In this document: positions 36,702 through 45,689 of the stretch, piece by piece
Layout: each line of letters begins with the position of its first letter
Numbering within the stretch: position 1 is the stretch's first letter
Assembly (NCBI GenBank): GCA_009928665.1
Contig: SACF01000003.1
Span: forward strand, 94,747 to 158,746
DNA: 64,000 nt
Origin: Alphaproteobacteria bacterium
GTDB lineage: Bacteria; Bacteroidota; Bacteroidia; Bacteroidales; FEN-979
Reading direction: 5' to 3'
The notes under the pieces: model-generated
Database searches by the model: none
Seen by the model: the letters and a program-made list of their open reading frames with translations, nothing else
What the model was told of the DNA's origin: nothing
Translations under genes and position numbers: made by a program

Positions 36702-38783
36702 ATGAATATTGAAGAAACCAATGCCAGTCCGGAACAGTCGGTTGAACCTATTGCTGAACCCGTTGTAAACGAAACCCCGGAAATCGTAGCCGAAGAAGTT
36801 AAAACCGGAACCGATCCCGAACCTGCCGCCGAACCTGCCACCACGGTGGTCGCAGAACCCGCCGCAGAGCCTGTCGCGGATCCCGCACCTGTAAAACCGG
36901 CGCCGCAGAAAAGGGTCGTCTTCAACAAAGAATCGTTGAAAGATTTCGACTGGGACGCCATCGGCAAAAAACATGAAGTTTATTCCAGTGATGAACGCCG
37001 CAAACTCGAAGACACCTATGACCAGACCCTCCGGGCCATCCAGGATCATGAAGTGATTGAAGGAACCGTCGTCACCATGACCAACCGTGAAGTCATTGTT
37101 AATATCGGCTTCAAGAGCGACGGCGTGATCCAGATCAATGAATTTCGTTACAATCCCGAATTGAAAATCGGCGACAAGGTAGAAGTTTATATCGAGAACC
37201 AGGAAGACACCAGCGGTCAGTTGCTGCTCTCACATAAAAAGGCCCGCATCCTGAAATCGTGGGAACGCATCAACGACGCTTACGAAAAGCAGGAGATCAT
37301 CAAGGGTTATGTAAAATCACGTACCAAGGGCGGACTCATCGTCGATATCTTCGGTATCGAGGCATTCCTCCCCGGTTCACAGATCGATGTGAAACCCATC
37401 CGCGACTACGATGTGTTTGTCGACAAAGTGATGGAATTCAAAGTAGTGAAGATCAACCACGAGTACAAGAACGTCGTGGTATCGCATAAGGCCCTGATCG
37501 AAGACGAACTCGAAGCCCAGAAGGCCGAGATCATCAAGAAGCTTGAAAAGGGACAGATCCTCGAAGGAACCGTCAAGAACATCACCAGCTATGGCGTGTT
37601 TGTTGACCTGGGCGGTGTCGACGGACTGATCCACATCACCGACCTGAGTTGGGGACGTATCAACCATCCGGAAGAGATCGTGAAACTCGATCAGAAGATC
37701 AAGGTTGTAATCCTCGATTTCGATGAAAACAAGAAACGTATTGCGCTTGGTCTGAAGCAGCTCACCCCGCACCCATGGGATTCGCTGGATCCGAACCTCA
37801 AGATCGGCGATAAGGTTAAAGGCAAAGTCGTTGTGATTGCCGATTACGGTGCCTTCGTGGAAATCAACACCGGAGTCGAAGGTCTGATCCACGTTTCCGA
37901 AATGTCATGGTCGCAACACCTGCGTACCGCGCACGATTTCCTCAAAGTAGGACAGGAGGTGGAAGCCGTGGTTTTAACCCTCGACCGCGAGGAACGCAAG
38001 ATGTCGATGGGCATCAAACAACTGATCCCCGACCCGTGGGCCAACATCAAGGAAAAATACCCGCTGAAATCGAAACATTCGGCCATCGTCCGCAACTTCA
38101 CGAACTTTGGTATTTTCGTGGAACTCGAAGAGGGCGTCGATGGACTGATCCACATTTCCGACCTGAGCTGGTCGAAGAAGATCAAGCATCCCGCCGAGTT
38201 CACCAAGATCGGGGAATCGATCGACGTGATCGTGCTCGATGTCGACGTGGAAAACCGCAGGCTCAGCCTCGGTCACAAGCAACTTGAGGAGAATCCGTGG
38301 GATGTGTTTGAAAGCGTTTTTGCCGTAGGTTCGGTACATCTCGGAACCATCGTGAGCATGAGCGACAAGGGAGCCATCGTGGCGTTGCCTTACGGTGTTG
38401 AAGGATTTGCCCCCTTGCGTCATCTTGGTAAGGAAGACGGAACCCAGGCCCGCGACGAGGAAGCCCTCGATTTCAAGGTTATCGAGTTTTCGAAAGATAA
38501 CAAGAAGATCATCCTTTCGCACAGCAAGATCCACCAGGATGCACAGAATGCAGAGAAGAACAAGGAAGCTAAAGCAGGTCTGAAGAAGGAGAAGGATACC
38601 AAGAAAGCCGTTAAGAAACTCAAGGATAACCTGGAGAAGACGACCCTTGGCGATATCGATGCCCTCGCGAACCTGAAGGCCGACATGGTTAAGGCTGAAG
38701 AGCTGGCGCGTGAACCCAAGCCCGCTCAGGAAACCCTGAAGCTCGATCTCGACACGCCTCAGGAAGAGCCGAAGGCTGAATAA
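36702..38783 (+). CDS. rpsA: 30S ribosomal protein S1
   Basis: 693 residues with six S1 RNA-binding repeats from about residue 120 to 600 (EGTVVTMTNREVIVNIG; KGYVKSRTKGGLIVDIFG; EGTVKNITSYGVFVDLGG; KGKVVVIADYGAFVEI; AIVRNFTNFGIFVELE; GTIVSMSDKGAIVALPYG). The first 80 residues are a Glu/Pro/Ala-rich low-complexity extension, and the C-terminus is Lys/Glu-rich. It recruits mRNA to the ribosome, of special weight in Bacteroidota where Shine-Dalgarno use is weak. The stop is 2 bp before rnz. Confidence 0.97.
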   Translation: MNIEETNASPEQSVEPIAEPVVNETPEIVAEEVKTGTDPEPAAEPATTVVAEPAAEPVADPAPVKPAPQKRVVFNKESLKDFDWDAIGKKHEVYSSDERRKLEDTYDQTLRAIQDHEVIEGTVVTMTNREVIVNIGFKSDGVIQINEFRYNPELKIGDKVEVYIENQEDTSGQLLLSHKKARILKSWERINDAYEKQEIIKGYVKSRTKGGLIVDIFGIEAFLPGSQIDVKPIRDYDVFVDKVMEFKVVKINHEYKNVVVSHKALIEDELEAQKAEIIKKLEKGQILEGTVKNITSYGVFVDLGGVDGLIHITDLSWGRINHPEEIVKLDQKIKVVILDFDENKKRIALGLKQLTPHPWDSLDPNLKIGDKVKGKVVVIADYGAFVEINTGVEGLIHVSEMSWSQHLRTAHDFLKVGQEVEAVVLTLDREERKMSMGIKQLIPDPWANIKEKYPLKSKHSAIVRNFTNFGIFVELEEGVDGLIHISDLSWSKKIKHPAEFTKIGESIDVIVLDVDVENRRLSLGHKQLEENPWDVFESVFAVGSVHLGTIVSMSDKGAIVALPYGVEGFAPLRHLGKEDGTQARDEEALDFKVIEFSKDNKKIILSHSKIHQDAQNAEKNKEAKAGLKKEKDTKKAVKKLKDNLEKTTLGDIDALANLKADMVKAEELAREPKPAQETLKLDLDTPQEEPKAE

Positions 38784-38785
38784 TC

Positions 38786-39574
38786 ATGACTTTCTCATTT
38801 ACGGTCCTCGGCAGCAGTGCAGCTGTTGCGGCAAACGACCGGAACCTAAGCGCTCATTTGCTCAATGCAAATGAGCGCTTTCATTTGATCGACTGCGGGG
38901 AGGGAACCCAGTTCCAGTTACGGAAATTTCACCTCTCCATCATGCGGATCAAGCACATCTACATCAGTCACCTGCATGGCGACCATTTTTTCGGGCTGGT
39001 CGGACTGCTCAACACCATGCATTTGCTGGGCCGTTCGGAAGAGCTTACCGTGCATGGCCCCCCGCAGCTCAGGGAGATCATTGAGATCCAGCTCGAAGCC
39101 TCGCAGACCAGGCTGAAATATCCGGTGATCTATCAGCCATTGTGTCCCGATGGCTACAGACTCATCCTGGAGGAGGAACGGCTGGAGGTCCACAGTTTTC
39201 CGCTGAAACATAGCATCCCGGCCTGGGGTTTCATCTTCCGCGAAAAGAATCCTCCGCATAAAGTACCGGTTGCGCGTTCATTGGCATATTGCAGCGACAC
39301 CGTTTACGATGAAAGCATCGTGCCCTGGATCTCGGATGTACGGTTGCTGTATCACGAAGCGACCTTTGCATCGGCGATGGAACAAGTAGCCGCCGAAAAA
39401 TTTCACGCCACGGCAGCTCAAGCAGCCACCATTGCCCTGAAAGCCGGTGTGGCCAAGCTGATCATCGGTCATTTTTCGGCCCGTTACGAGGATGTACAGC
39501 CCCTGCTCGCTGAAGCGAAGGCGATCTTTCCTGAAACATACACCGCCGAAGAAGGGGAACGGATAGAACTATAA
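38786..39574 (+). CDS. rnz: ribonuclease Z
   Basis: 262-residue metallo-beta-lactamase-fold tRNA 3'-processing enzyme. Visible: SSAAVAANDRN, LIDCGEGTQFQL, zinc motif SHLHGDHFFGL, AYCSDTVY, LYHEATFA and IGHFSARYED. It is about 40 residues shorter than usual RNase Z (about 305). The loss maps to one place, between FREKNPPHK and VPVARSLAYCSD, where homologs carry a 40-45 residue segment. Catalytic residues are intact, so it is probably active. Close spacing to rpsA suggests co-transcription. Confidence 0.92.
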   Translation: MTFSFTVLGSSAAVAANDRNLSAHLLNANERFHLIDCGEGTQFQLRKFHLSIMRIKHIYISHLHGDHFFGLVGLLNTMHLLGRSEELTVHGPPQLREIIEIQLEASQTRLKYPVIYQPLCPDGYRLILEEERLEVHSFPLKHSIPAWGFIFREKNPPHKVPVARSLAYCSDTVYDESIVPWISDVRLLYHEATFASAMEQVAAEKFHATAAQAATIALKAGVAKLIIGHFSARYEDVQPLLAEAKAIFPETYTAEEGERIEL

Positions 39575-39598
39575 AAACTAAACACGGCAATCCCGTCC

Positions 39599-39702
39599 AA
39601 CGCTCCGTCCGCTCTCCGTCCAACTCTTCGTCCGCTCTTCGTCCAACTCCCCGTCCGCTCTTCGTCCAACTCTCCGTCCGCTCTTCGTCCAACTCTCCGT
39701 CC
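39599..39702. repeat. tandem 23-bp repeat
   Basis: Nine alternating units, AACTCTCCGTCC (12 bp) and GCTCTTCGTCC (11 bp), give about 4.5 copies of a 23-bp period. They fill the rnz-M3 peptidase gap up to about 20 bp before the promoter box. A shorter related array in the other orientation (GCGGACGGGCGGACCAGCGGAC) starts at the stop of the M3 peptidase gene. Confidence 0.85.
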
Positions 39703-39721
39703 AACCTGTTCCCGTTTTTTA

Positions 39722-39729
39722 TACCTTTG
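39722..39729 (+). promoter_or_regulatory. -7 element TACCTTTG, M3 peptidase gene
   Basis: TACCTTTGCAGCC, 25 bp before the ATG; same 13-mer as at yidC, rpsA and the DUF1573 operon. The repeat array replaces any recognisable -33 box. Confidence 0.55.
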
Positions 39730-39754
39730 CAGCCATTCTGTAAATCAATCCACC

Positions 39755-42061
39755 ATGAGAAAAACGATCACCCTCTTCATCACCATGACCATGACCGCGA
39801 TTTCAATGTTCGCCCAAAACGAAAATCCCTTTTTCCGTGAATGGAAGACTCCTTTCGGGGTACCTCCTTTCGAACAGATACAAAATGACCATTACATGCC
39901 GGCCTTTATGGAAGGAATGAAACAACAACAGGCGGAAATTGAAGCCATTGTGAGCAATCCGGCAACACCAACCTTCGAAAATACCATCGCAGCGCTGGAT
40001 CGGAGCGGCGCGCTGCTCGAGAAGGTGAGTTCCGTGTTTTACGCCTTAAACTCGGCGAACACCAACGATGCTATGCAGGAGATCGCCCGCCGGTTGTCGC
40101 CGCTGATGTCGAAACATGGTGATGACATCAGCCTGAATCCGGAGATCTTCAACCGGATCAAGGCGGTGTACAAGAGCCCGGAGATGGCGAAACTTGCCCC
40201 CGATCAGCGGCGGCTGGTTGAAGAGACCTACAAGGGATTTGTCAGGAGCGGAGCCAATCTTCGCGATGAGGATAAAGAGAAACTCCGCGAATTGAATAGC
40301 GAGATCAGCATGCTGCAACTTACTTTCGGACAGAACCTGTTGTCGGAAACCAATGCCTATAAGCTGATCCTCGACCGGGAGGAATATCTGGAAGGACTTT
40401 CGAAAGAGCAGATCAACAGTGCGCTGGAAGCCGGCGCCCGGTCGGAGGCTACCAAAGGCAAATGGGTTTTCACACTCCAGAATCCCAGTGTGATGCCGTT
40501 TTTACAGTTCTCTGACAACAGGAAATACCGGGAGCAGATCTTCAATGCTTATATCAGTCGCGGCAACAACAATAACGACAAGGACAACAAGGCCATCATT
40601 GCCAAACTGATTCCGCTCCGCAAGCAGAAAGCCGCCCTGCTTGGTTTCGATTCTTATGCCGCCTATGCTTTGGATGACCGCATGGCGAAAAAGCCTGAAA
40701 ATGTTTACAACCTGCTTGATCAGATTTGGACCCCCGCCCTTGAAATGGCACGCAGGGAGGCCGACGATATGCAGTCGCTGATCCGGGAAGAGGGTCAGGA
40801 TTTTCAACTTGAAGGCTGGGACTGGCGGTATTACAGCAACAAGATCATGCAGAAAAAGTTTGATTTGAATGAGGAGGTACTAAAACCCTATTTTAAGTTG
40901 GATAACGTCAGGGAAGGCGTGTTTTATGTCGCCCGGAAACTTTACGGGATCACCTTTACCGAGGTTGCCGGGGCGCCCAAATACTTCACAGATGTTAAGC
41001 TCTACGAATGCAAGGAGGCTGACGGAAGTCATCTTGGCGTTCTGTACCTCGATTTTCATCCCAGGGCCAGCAAGCGGGGAGGAGCCTGGTGCGGCAGTTA
41101 CCGGTCGCAAAAGTATGAGAACGGCAAGCGGGTCGCGCCCGTCATGACCATCGTTTGCAATTTCTCAGCCCCTTCGGGCGATCAACCTGCACTTCTGACT
41201 CCCGATGAAGCAGAGACCTTCTTTCACGAATTTGGACACGCACTTGCCGGTCTGATGAGAAATGTCCGATATGACGGTATTTCGGGGGTTCCGCGCGATT
41301 TTGTCGAACTTCCATCACAAATCATGGAACACTGGGCCTTCGAACCCGAAGTCCTGAAGGTTTATGCTAAACACTATCAAACCGGAGCCGTCATCCCTGC
41401 CGAACTGGTCGAAAAGATCCAGAACAGTAGCAAATTCGGTCAGGGTTTCAAAACAACCGAATATCTTGCCGCATCGTACCTCGATATGGATTACCATTTC
41501 CGCTATCCGGAAATCAAAGCCGAAGGCGCCGTGAAGGAACCTGCAACAAAGCCGGCTTCCGAAGTGCCTGTTTTTAAAGTAAAAATTAAAGAGAAAAGTC
41601 CTGAAATTGTTACTTCCGACCGCGAAGCGCCGCCTGCCGAAGAGGTCCGGGAAGGAGCGGATATCAAAAAACCTGAAGCGGTGAAGGAGGGTGAGAAGTT
41701 TGATGAAAAGAATCCGTTGCCGGGGCTCGACGTGCTGGCTTTTGAAGCCGCGTCGATGAAACGGATCGGGCTGATCCCGCAGATTCCGCCGCGCTACCGT
41801 TCGACCTACTTCCAGCATACCATGACCGGCGGTTACACGGCCGGGTATTACAGCTACATCTGGGCCGAAGTCCTCGATGCCGACGCGTTCCAGGCCTTCA
41901 AAGAAAAAGGGGATATTTTCGACAAAGCGACTGCGCAGCGTTTTCGCACCTGCATCCTTGAAAAAGGAGGATCAAAGGAGGCCATGGAGATGTATGTCGA
42001 TTTCAGGGGCCACGAACCCAAGATCGACGCACTGTTGGAGAACCGGGGACTTAAGAACTAG
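39755..42061 (+). CDS. M3 family metallopeptidase (peptidyl-dipeptidase Dcp-like)
   Basis: 768 residues with a signal peptide (1-20, ending SMFAQ). M3 zinc site FFHEFGHALAG near residue 490 and the C-terminal PPRYRSTYFQH, GGYTAGYYSYIWAEVLDADAF motifs identify a thimet/Dcp-type oligopeptidase, here periplasmic. Between YLDMDYH and the FEAASMKRIGL helix there is a Lys/Glu/Pro-rich insert of about 65-70 residues (about 41500-41730) in place of the short loop seen in homologs. The insert contains no short-repeat words. Stop codon abuts a short GCGGAC repeat. Confidence 0.9.
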   Translation: MRKTITLFITMTMTAISMFAQNENPFFREWKTPFGVPPFEQIQNDHYMPAFMEGMKQQQAEIEAIVSNPATPTFENTIAALDRSGALLEKVSSVFYALNSANTNDAMQEIARRLSPLMSKHGDDISLNPEIFNRIKAVYKSPEMAKLAPDQRRLVEETYKGFVRSGANLRDEDKEKLRELNSEISMLQLTFGQNLLSETNAYKLILDREEYLEGLSKEQINSALEAGARSEATKGKWVFTLQNPSVMPFLQFSDNRKYREQIFNAYISRGNNNNDKDNKAIIAKLIPLRKQKAALLGFDSYAAYALDDRMAKKPENVYNLLDQIWTPALEMARREADDMQSLIREEGQDFQLEGWDWRYYSNKIMQKKFDLNEEVLKPYFKLDNVREGVFYVARKLYGITFTEVAGAPKYFTDVKLYECKEADGSHLGVLYLDFHPRASKRGGAWCGSYRSQKYENGKRVAPVMTIVCNFSAPSGDQPALLTPDEAETFFHEFGHALAGLMRNVRYDGISGVPRDFVELPSQIMEHWAFEPEVLKVYAKHYQTGAVIPAELVEKIQNSSKFGQGFKTTEYLAASYLDMDYHFRYPEIKAEGAVKEPATKPASEVPVFKVKIKEKSPEIVTSDREAPPAEEVREGADIKKPEAVKEGEKFDEKNPLPGLDVLAFEAASMKRIGLIPQIPPRYRSTYFQHTMTGGYTAGYYSYIWAEVLDADAFQAFKEKGDIFDKATAQRFRTCILEKGGSKEAMEMYVDFRGHEPKIDALLENRGLKN

Positions 42062-42083
42062 CGGACGGGCGGACCAGCGGACT
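42061..42083. repeat. GCGGACGG/CCAGCGGAC repeat
   Basis: Three tandem GCGGAC-type units directly after the M3 peptidase stop, in the 30-bp gap to the convergent DUF4340 gene. Reverse orientation of the GTCCGCTC unit at 39599-39702. Confidence 0.55.
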
Positions 42084-42091
42084 GTTATTCG

Positions 42092-43078
42092 TTACTTTCC
42101 TTTTTTCTTCTCCGGTGATGGGAAGAAATACCCTTTGCCCTTGAAAAATTGGCGGAACAGGGATTCATTGGCCGATGCAAAAATGCTTTCCCGGTTCATT
42201 GACGATTTCACATAATGCCTGCCGGAGGTGAGATCAATAGCCCCTTCGATCCTGATGGATGACATATTATCACCTTCGATGGAGAGTTGATACGGGAAAA
42301 TACCGGGAACCGTGCGGTTGTCGTCGGCCATCTCCATGTTTGACGATTGCGACAGGGAACTGATAAAACTTTCGACTTTGGCCGAATCGGCAGGTTTGTC
42401 GCCGATCATCCACCGATCGCCGGTCTTGACCAGTTGGAAAGAGCTGTCGTCAGGATAGGTGAAGTTAAAACGAATCGGGAAAGTCCGGTCAAACCGGGAT
42501 ACCAGCTTATTACGGTATCGTGCCGGTTGGTCGCCGAACATCATCAATAAAAAGCCGTCGACCACGTAAACTTTCTCATCACCGGCGATCCGGATATGTG
42601 ATTTCACGATGATATTCTGACCTCTGCCATATCCCTGGCCCTGATTCATCTGTGAAAATGAAAGCTTCCCGAGCCTGAAATCGGCAGTGGTCTCATCACC
42701 TTCCCTGATAACGACCCGGGTTGCGGCCGAATCGGTGATTTCGAATTCCTTCCATCCCGAAGGATCGGTGGCTGCAATGCGTTCGGGAATCGCATGGATG
42801 ACGGCGCTGATGATCTGCCGAATCGATTGCGTATCGGCCGGGAACAACTGATCTTTGACACGAATGGTCCAGTTATTACCGGAACCCGACAGGATCATGG
42901 CTTCGGAACTGCCTTTCGGATAGATAGAAATGGAAGAAACGCGGGCTGAATCGATTGCAAACAGTTGACTTTTAAAGGTCCGGTCTCCCTTGTGGCGGTC
43001 GTAAAGAAAAACCGCGGCTACCGCGACTAAAAGCACGATAAAAAGGATCAGCAAGGTTGAATTCTTGATTTTTTTCAT
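42092..43078 (-). CDS. DUF4340 membrane-anchored protein
   Basis: 328 residues. One N-terminal membrane helix (STLLILFIVLLVAVAAVFLY) followed by two DUF4340-type beta-rich repeats (DSARVSSISIYPKGSSEAMIL; FNFTYPDDSSFQLVKTGDRWMIGDKPADSAKV). DUF4340 proteins regularly follow GldG-like ABC genes and probably work with that transporter in the envelope. Last gene of the gld-like operon. Confidence 0.85.
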   Translation of the reverse strand: MKKIKNSTLLILFIVLLVAVAAVFLYDRHKGDRTFKSQLFAIDSARVSSISIYPKGSSEAMILSGSGNNWTIRVKDQLFPADTQSIRQIISAVIHAIPERIAATDPSGWKEFEITDSAATRVVIREGDETTADFRLGKLSFSQMNQGQGYGRGQNIIVKSHIRIAGDEKVYVVDGFLLMMFGDQPARYRNKLVSRFDRTFPIRFNFTYPDDSSFQLVKTGDRWMIGDKPADSAKVESFISSLSQSSNMEMADDNRTVPGIFPYQLSIEGDNMSSIRIEGAIDLTSGRHYVKSSMNRESIFASANESLFRQFFKGKGYFFPSPEKKKGK

Positions 43079-43134
43079 TCGTGATTGATTTTTACCGAAT
43101 CAGCAAGTACAGGATTATCGGTACCCTTTCGGAA

Positions 43135-44655
43135 TCAGAAATAATTTTCGTTCATTCGTTTGATTCTCAGATTACGGCGGTATTGCCATCTGAAAAATCC
43201 GAAGCCGAGAACGAGTAGCATGGGAAGCAGGAAATTCAGGTATTTCAGAAAGGTTTTCTTCCCATCATCCATCTGGTCGATCGGGCGGGAAGTGACCTCC
43301 TTTGTCCGGAGATCGATCAAACCGGTGTCGTCCGACAACCAGTCGACCGAGTTGACAAACAGGTTCAGGTTGTCGGGCTGTATCTGGCGTGCCTGTTGAC
43401 CCTCGCCGTTGATTGCAAAATCGCCATCCGAAACCACGATGATTCTTGAATTCAGGTTTCCGGACAGCTTTCCCGATAAAAGTCCTGCCACGGGAAGGTT
43501 TGCCAACGGGAAATCGTTCGGTTGCCAGTTGCGGGAAACATTGAAGACCACAGGTACATTCTCAGCTCCCGATTTTTCAGAGGTAAATGCCAGCGGTGTG
43601 AAGGTGGCATCATTTACACGTCTCGCGTAATCGATCGAGCTGGCAAACTGCAGCACGACCGATGAAAGTCCTTTGGTTACGGGATGATCGGCGAACTTGG
43701 TGATGACGGGCAGGTAGGGGAACTGCATGCTCGATTGGAAGGTCATCATACCCTGTTGCTGGTTGACCATCACGGCGCCACAACTCTGATCGATGACGAA
43801 GTTCGGGTTGACCCGGATCCCTTTCTGCTCAAGCCATTGCTCTAAACCGGTTGTAACAACCTCTCCGCGGAGGTTCTGAAGATCGCCTTCCACACGGTTC
43901 ATCGCGATAAAGATGTTTTTGCCATAGGCCAGGAATGCATCCAGCTTGGCAAGTTGATCGGCCGGGATGGTATCCTTTGGGTTTACGATCACGAGGGTCT
44001 TGAATTTGTCCAGATCCGAGGTGAGATCATTAAGATTAACCGGTTCAACATCATAGAGTACAGATAATGACTGCAACACCTGCATCATGGAACCCAGTGG
44101 CGATTCACCGTTGCCCTCGACAAACCCGATCCGGGGTTTATTTTCAACCGTCATTTTTTTAATGCTGGTCGACAGTGCATATTCCATGGCTGCACCGGGC
44201 TGAATAAAGGGAATGATCTCTTTTTTATCGCCGTATTGAACCACTGCGCCCATGTATGCTTTTTGCTGTTTTACCTGGTCTTTTTCCCTCACATTGATCA
44301 AAACCGGACTGATCCCTTCCTGCATAGCCTTCTGTTCGGTGGCTTCATCTTTGTTTGGATTGATGAACTCATACATGACTTTGCCACCCGACCGGTTGGA
44401 ATATTCGATCAGCTCATCTTTGAAATCCCTGCGCAGACGTGCGAAATCAGGAGGAAGTTCCTCACTGATGTATGCGGTAACGGTGACGGTCTGTTTTAGT
44501 GATTTTAGAATGTTCCGCGTGGCTTCTCCCAGGGTGTACCGCTTGTCGGCCGTGAAATCAAGCCTGACAAAAAAACGGTCGGCCAGCTGGTTGACAAGAA
44601 TCAGCACGCCGAAGATTAACAAAAGGTATGTAGCGGTCGATTTTCGGTTTTTCAT
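43135..44655 (-). CDS. gldG: GldG-like ABC transporter auxiliary protein
   Basis: 506 residues. Membrane helices at both ends (TYLLLIFGVLILVNQLADRF; FLKYLNFLLPMLLVLGFGFF) enclose a large extracytoplasmic part with the GldG/IFT52-like fold (VTVTAYISEELPPDFARLRRD, RIGFVEGNGESPL, IVVSDGDFAIN). GldG with GldF and GldA is a putative ABC transporter required for gliding in Flavobacterium; many non-gliding Bacteroidota keep it. Follows the permease gene by 39 bp. Confidence 0.88.
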   Translation of the reverse strand: MKNRKSTATYLLLIFGVLILVNQLADRFFVRLDFTADKRYTLGEATRNILKSLKQTVTVTAYISEELPPDFARLRRDFKDELIEYSNRSGGKVMYEFINPNKDEATEQKAMQEGISPVLINVREKDQVKQQKAYMGAVVQYGDKKEIIPFIQPGAAMEYALSTSIKKMTVENKPRIGFVEGNGESPLGSMMQVLQSLSVLYDVEPVNLNDLTSDLDKFKTLVIVNPKDTIPADQLAKLDAFLAYGKNIFIAMNRVEGDLQNLRGEVVTTGLEQWLEQKGIRVNPNFVIDQSCGAVMVNQQQGMMTFQSSMQFPYLPVITKFADHPVTKGLSSVVLQFASSIDYARRVNDATFTPLAFTSEKSGAENVPVVFNVSRNWQPNDFPLANLPVAGLLSGKLSGNLNSRIIVVSDGDFAINGEGQQARQIQPDNLNLFVNSVDWLSDDTGLIDLRTKEVTSRPIDQMDDGKKTFLKYLNFLLPMLLVLGFGFFRWQYRRNLRIKRMNENYF

Positions 44656-44694
44656 CTTATCCTGTTATTGACTTTTCAATGTTTATTCATGATT

Positions 44695-45420
44695 TTAGTT
44701 TGCCAGATTTCTTTTCGAAAGCGCCATCTCCGTTCCCATCAGTCCGAGGAAAATGATGGAAAGAAAATAGATCACATCCTTTGAATCAATCACCCCACGT
44801 GCCATGCTTTCGAAATGCGTACTGATGCTCAGGTAATTGAGGATTCCACCGATCCAGCCGAGCGAGTTGCTCCCCATGAGCCCGAAAAGGAGGTGAAAGA
44901 AAATTCCGATGAACAGGGCGATCAGGAAGGCTACGATCTGGTTTGATGTGATGCTGCTGGCAAACATTCCGATGCTGATGTAGCAGGCGCTCATGAACAA
45001 AAGTCCGAGGTATCCCAGCCAGATTGCCCCGTGATCGGGTTTCCCGATGCTTGCAACCGAAATGTAATAGGGCAGGGTGAGCGCCAGTGCGATACAGATC
45101 AACACCAGGGCCGACAGGAACTTCCCGGTGATGATCTGCCAGTCGGTGACAGGTTTGGTGACCAGCAGTTCGAGGGTTCCGGTCTTGCGTTCTTCTGACA
45201 GCAATCCCATGGTCACGGCGGGAATAAAGAAGAACAGCGACCAGAAAGCGATTCCGAAGAACGACTGCAGGGTCGCCTGGTTCACCAGGAAGATGTCGCT
45301 CCCGAAAAGCCAGGTAAAAAAACCGCTGAATCCTAAGAAAAGCAGGATCATCACATAGGCCATCAACGAATCGAAGAATGACCAGAGCTCACGTTTTGCA
45401 ATTATCCAGATTTGTTTCAT
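44695..45420 (-). CDS. gldF: GldF-like ABC transporter permease
   Basis: 241 residues with six membrane helices (AYVMILLFLGFSGFFTWLFG; FWSLFFFIPAVTMGLL; FLSALVLICIALALTLPYYI; YLGLLFMSACYISIGMFA; IVAFLIALFIGIFFHLLF; VIYFLSIIFLGLMG). The ERKTGTLELLVTKP motif after helix two is typical of ABC-2 permeases. Pairs with GldA-like ATPase and GldG-like protein. A composite repeat separates it from the ATPase gene. Confidence 0.88.
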   Translation of the reverse strand: MKQIWIIAKRELWSFFDSLMAYVMILLFLGFSGFFTWLFGSDIFLVNQATLQSFFGIAFWSLFFFIPAVTMGLLSEERKTGTLELLVTKPVTDWQIITGKFLSALVLICIALALTLPYYISVASIGKPDHGAIWLGYLGLLFMSACYISIGMFASSITSNQIVAFLIALFIGIFFHLLFGLMGSNSLGWIGGILNYLSISTHFESMARGVIDSKDVIYFLSIIFLGLMGTEMALSKRNLAN

Positions 45421-45431
45421 ACAACTTTTTT

Positions 45432-45683
45432 ATTGAGTGATTGAGTGAATGAGTGAATGAAAATGTGTTAATGTGCTAATGTGTTGATGTGTTAATTTGA
45501 GAATTTGAAAATGTGAAAATTTTGAATATTGAATTATCGTCTTTCCTATTGCCTGTTTCCTATTGTCTGATGCCCAATGCCCAATGCCTGATTTGAATTT
45601 TGACCTTTGAATTTTGAATTAATATTTTTTGGCCTATTCGCTATTCGCTAATCTAATCCCTTCTTTGAATTTTAAATTATTGT
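45432..45683. repeat. large composite short-tandem-repeat element
   Basis: On the plus strand: GAGTGAATGA words, GTGTTAATGTGCTAAT words, TTGAGAATTTGAAAATGTG, CCTATTGCCTG/CCCAATGCC words, GATTTGAATTTTGA words, CTATTCGCTATTCGCTAATC, TTTGAATTTTAA. It fills the whole gldA-gldF gap and shares module order with 48409-48672. Its polarity is opposite to transcription of the operon. Confidence 0.9.
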
Positions 45684-45689
45684 TCTTCA

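Noticed and set aside
36657..37892. Long open frames on the minus strand of rpsA
   Set aside because: Codon pattern is the mirror of the Glu/Pro/Lys-rich S1 gene; no family features and no promoter.
39599..39702. CRISPR-like array of 23-bp repeats
   Set aside because: Units are directly adjacent with no unique spacers and no cas genes nearby; it is a plain tandem repeat.
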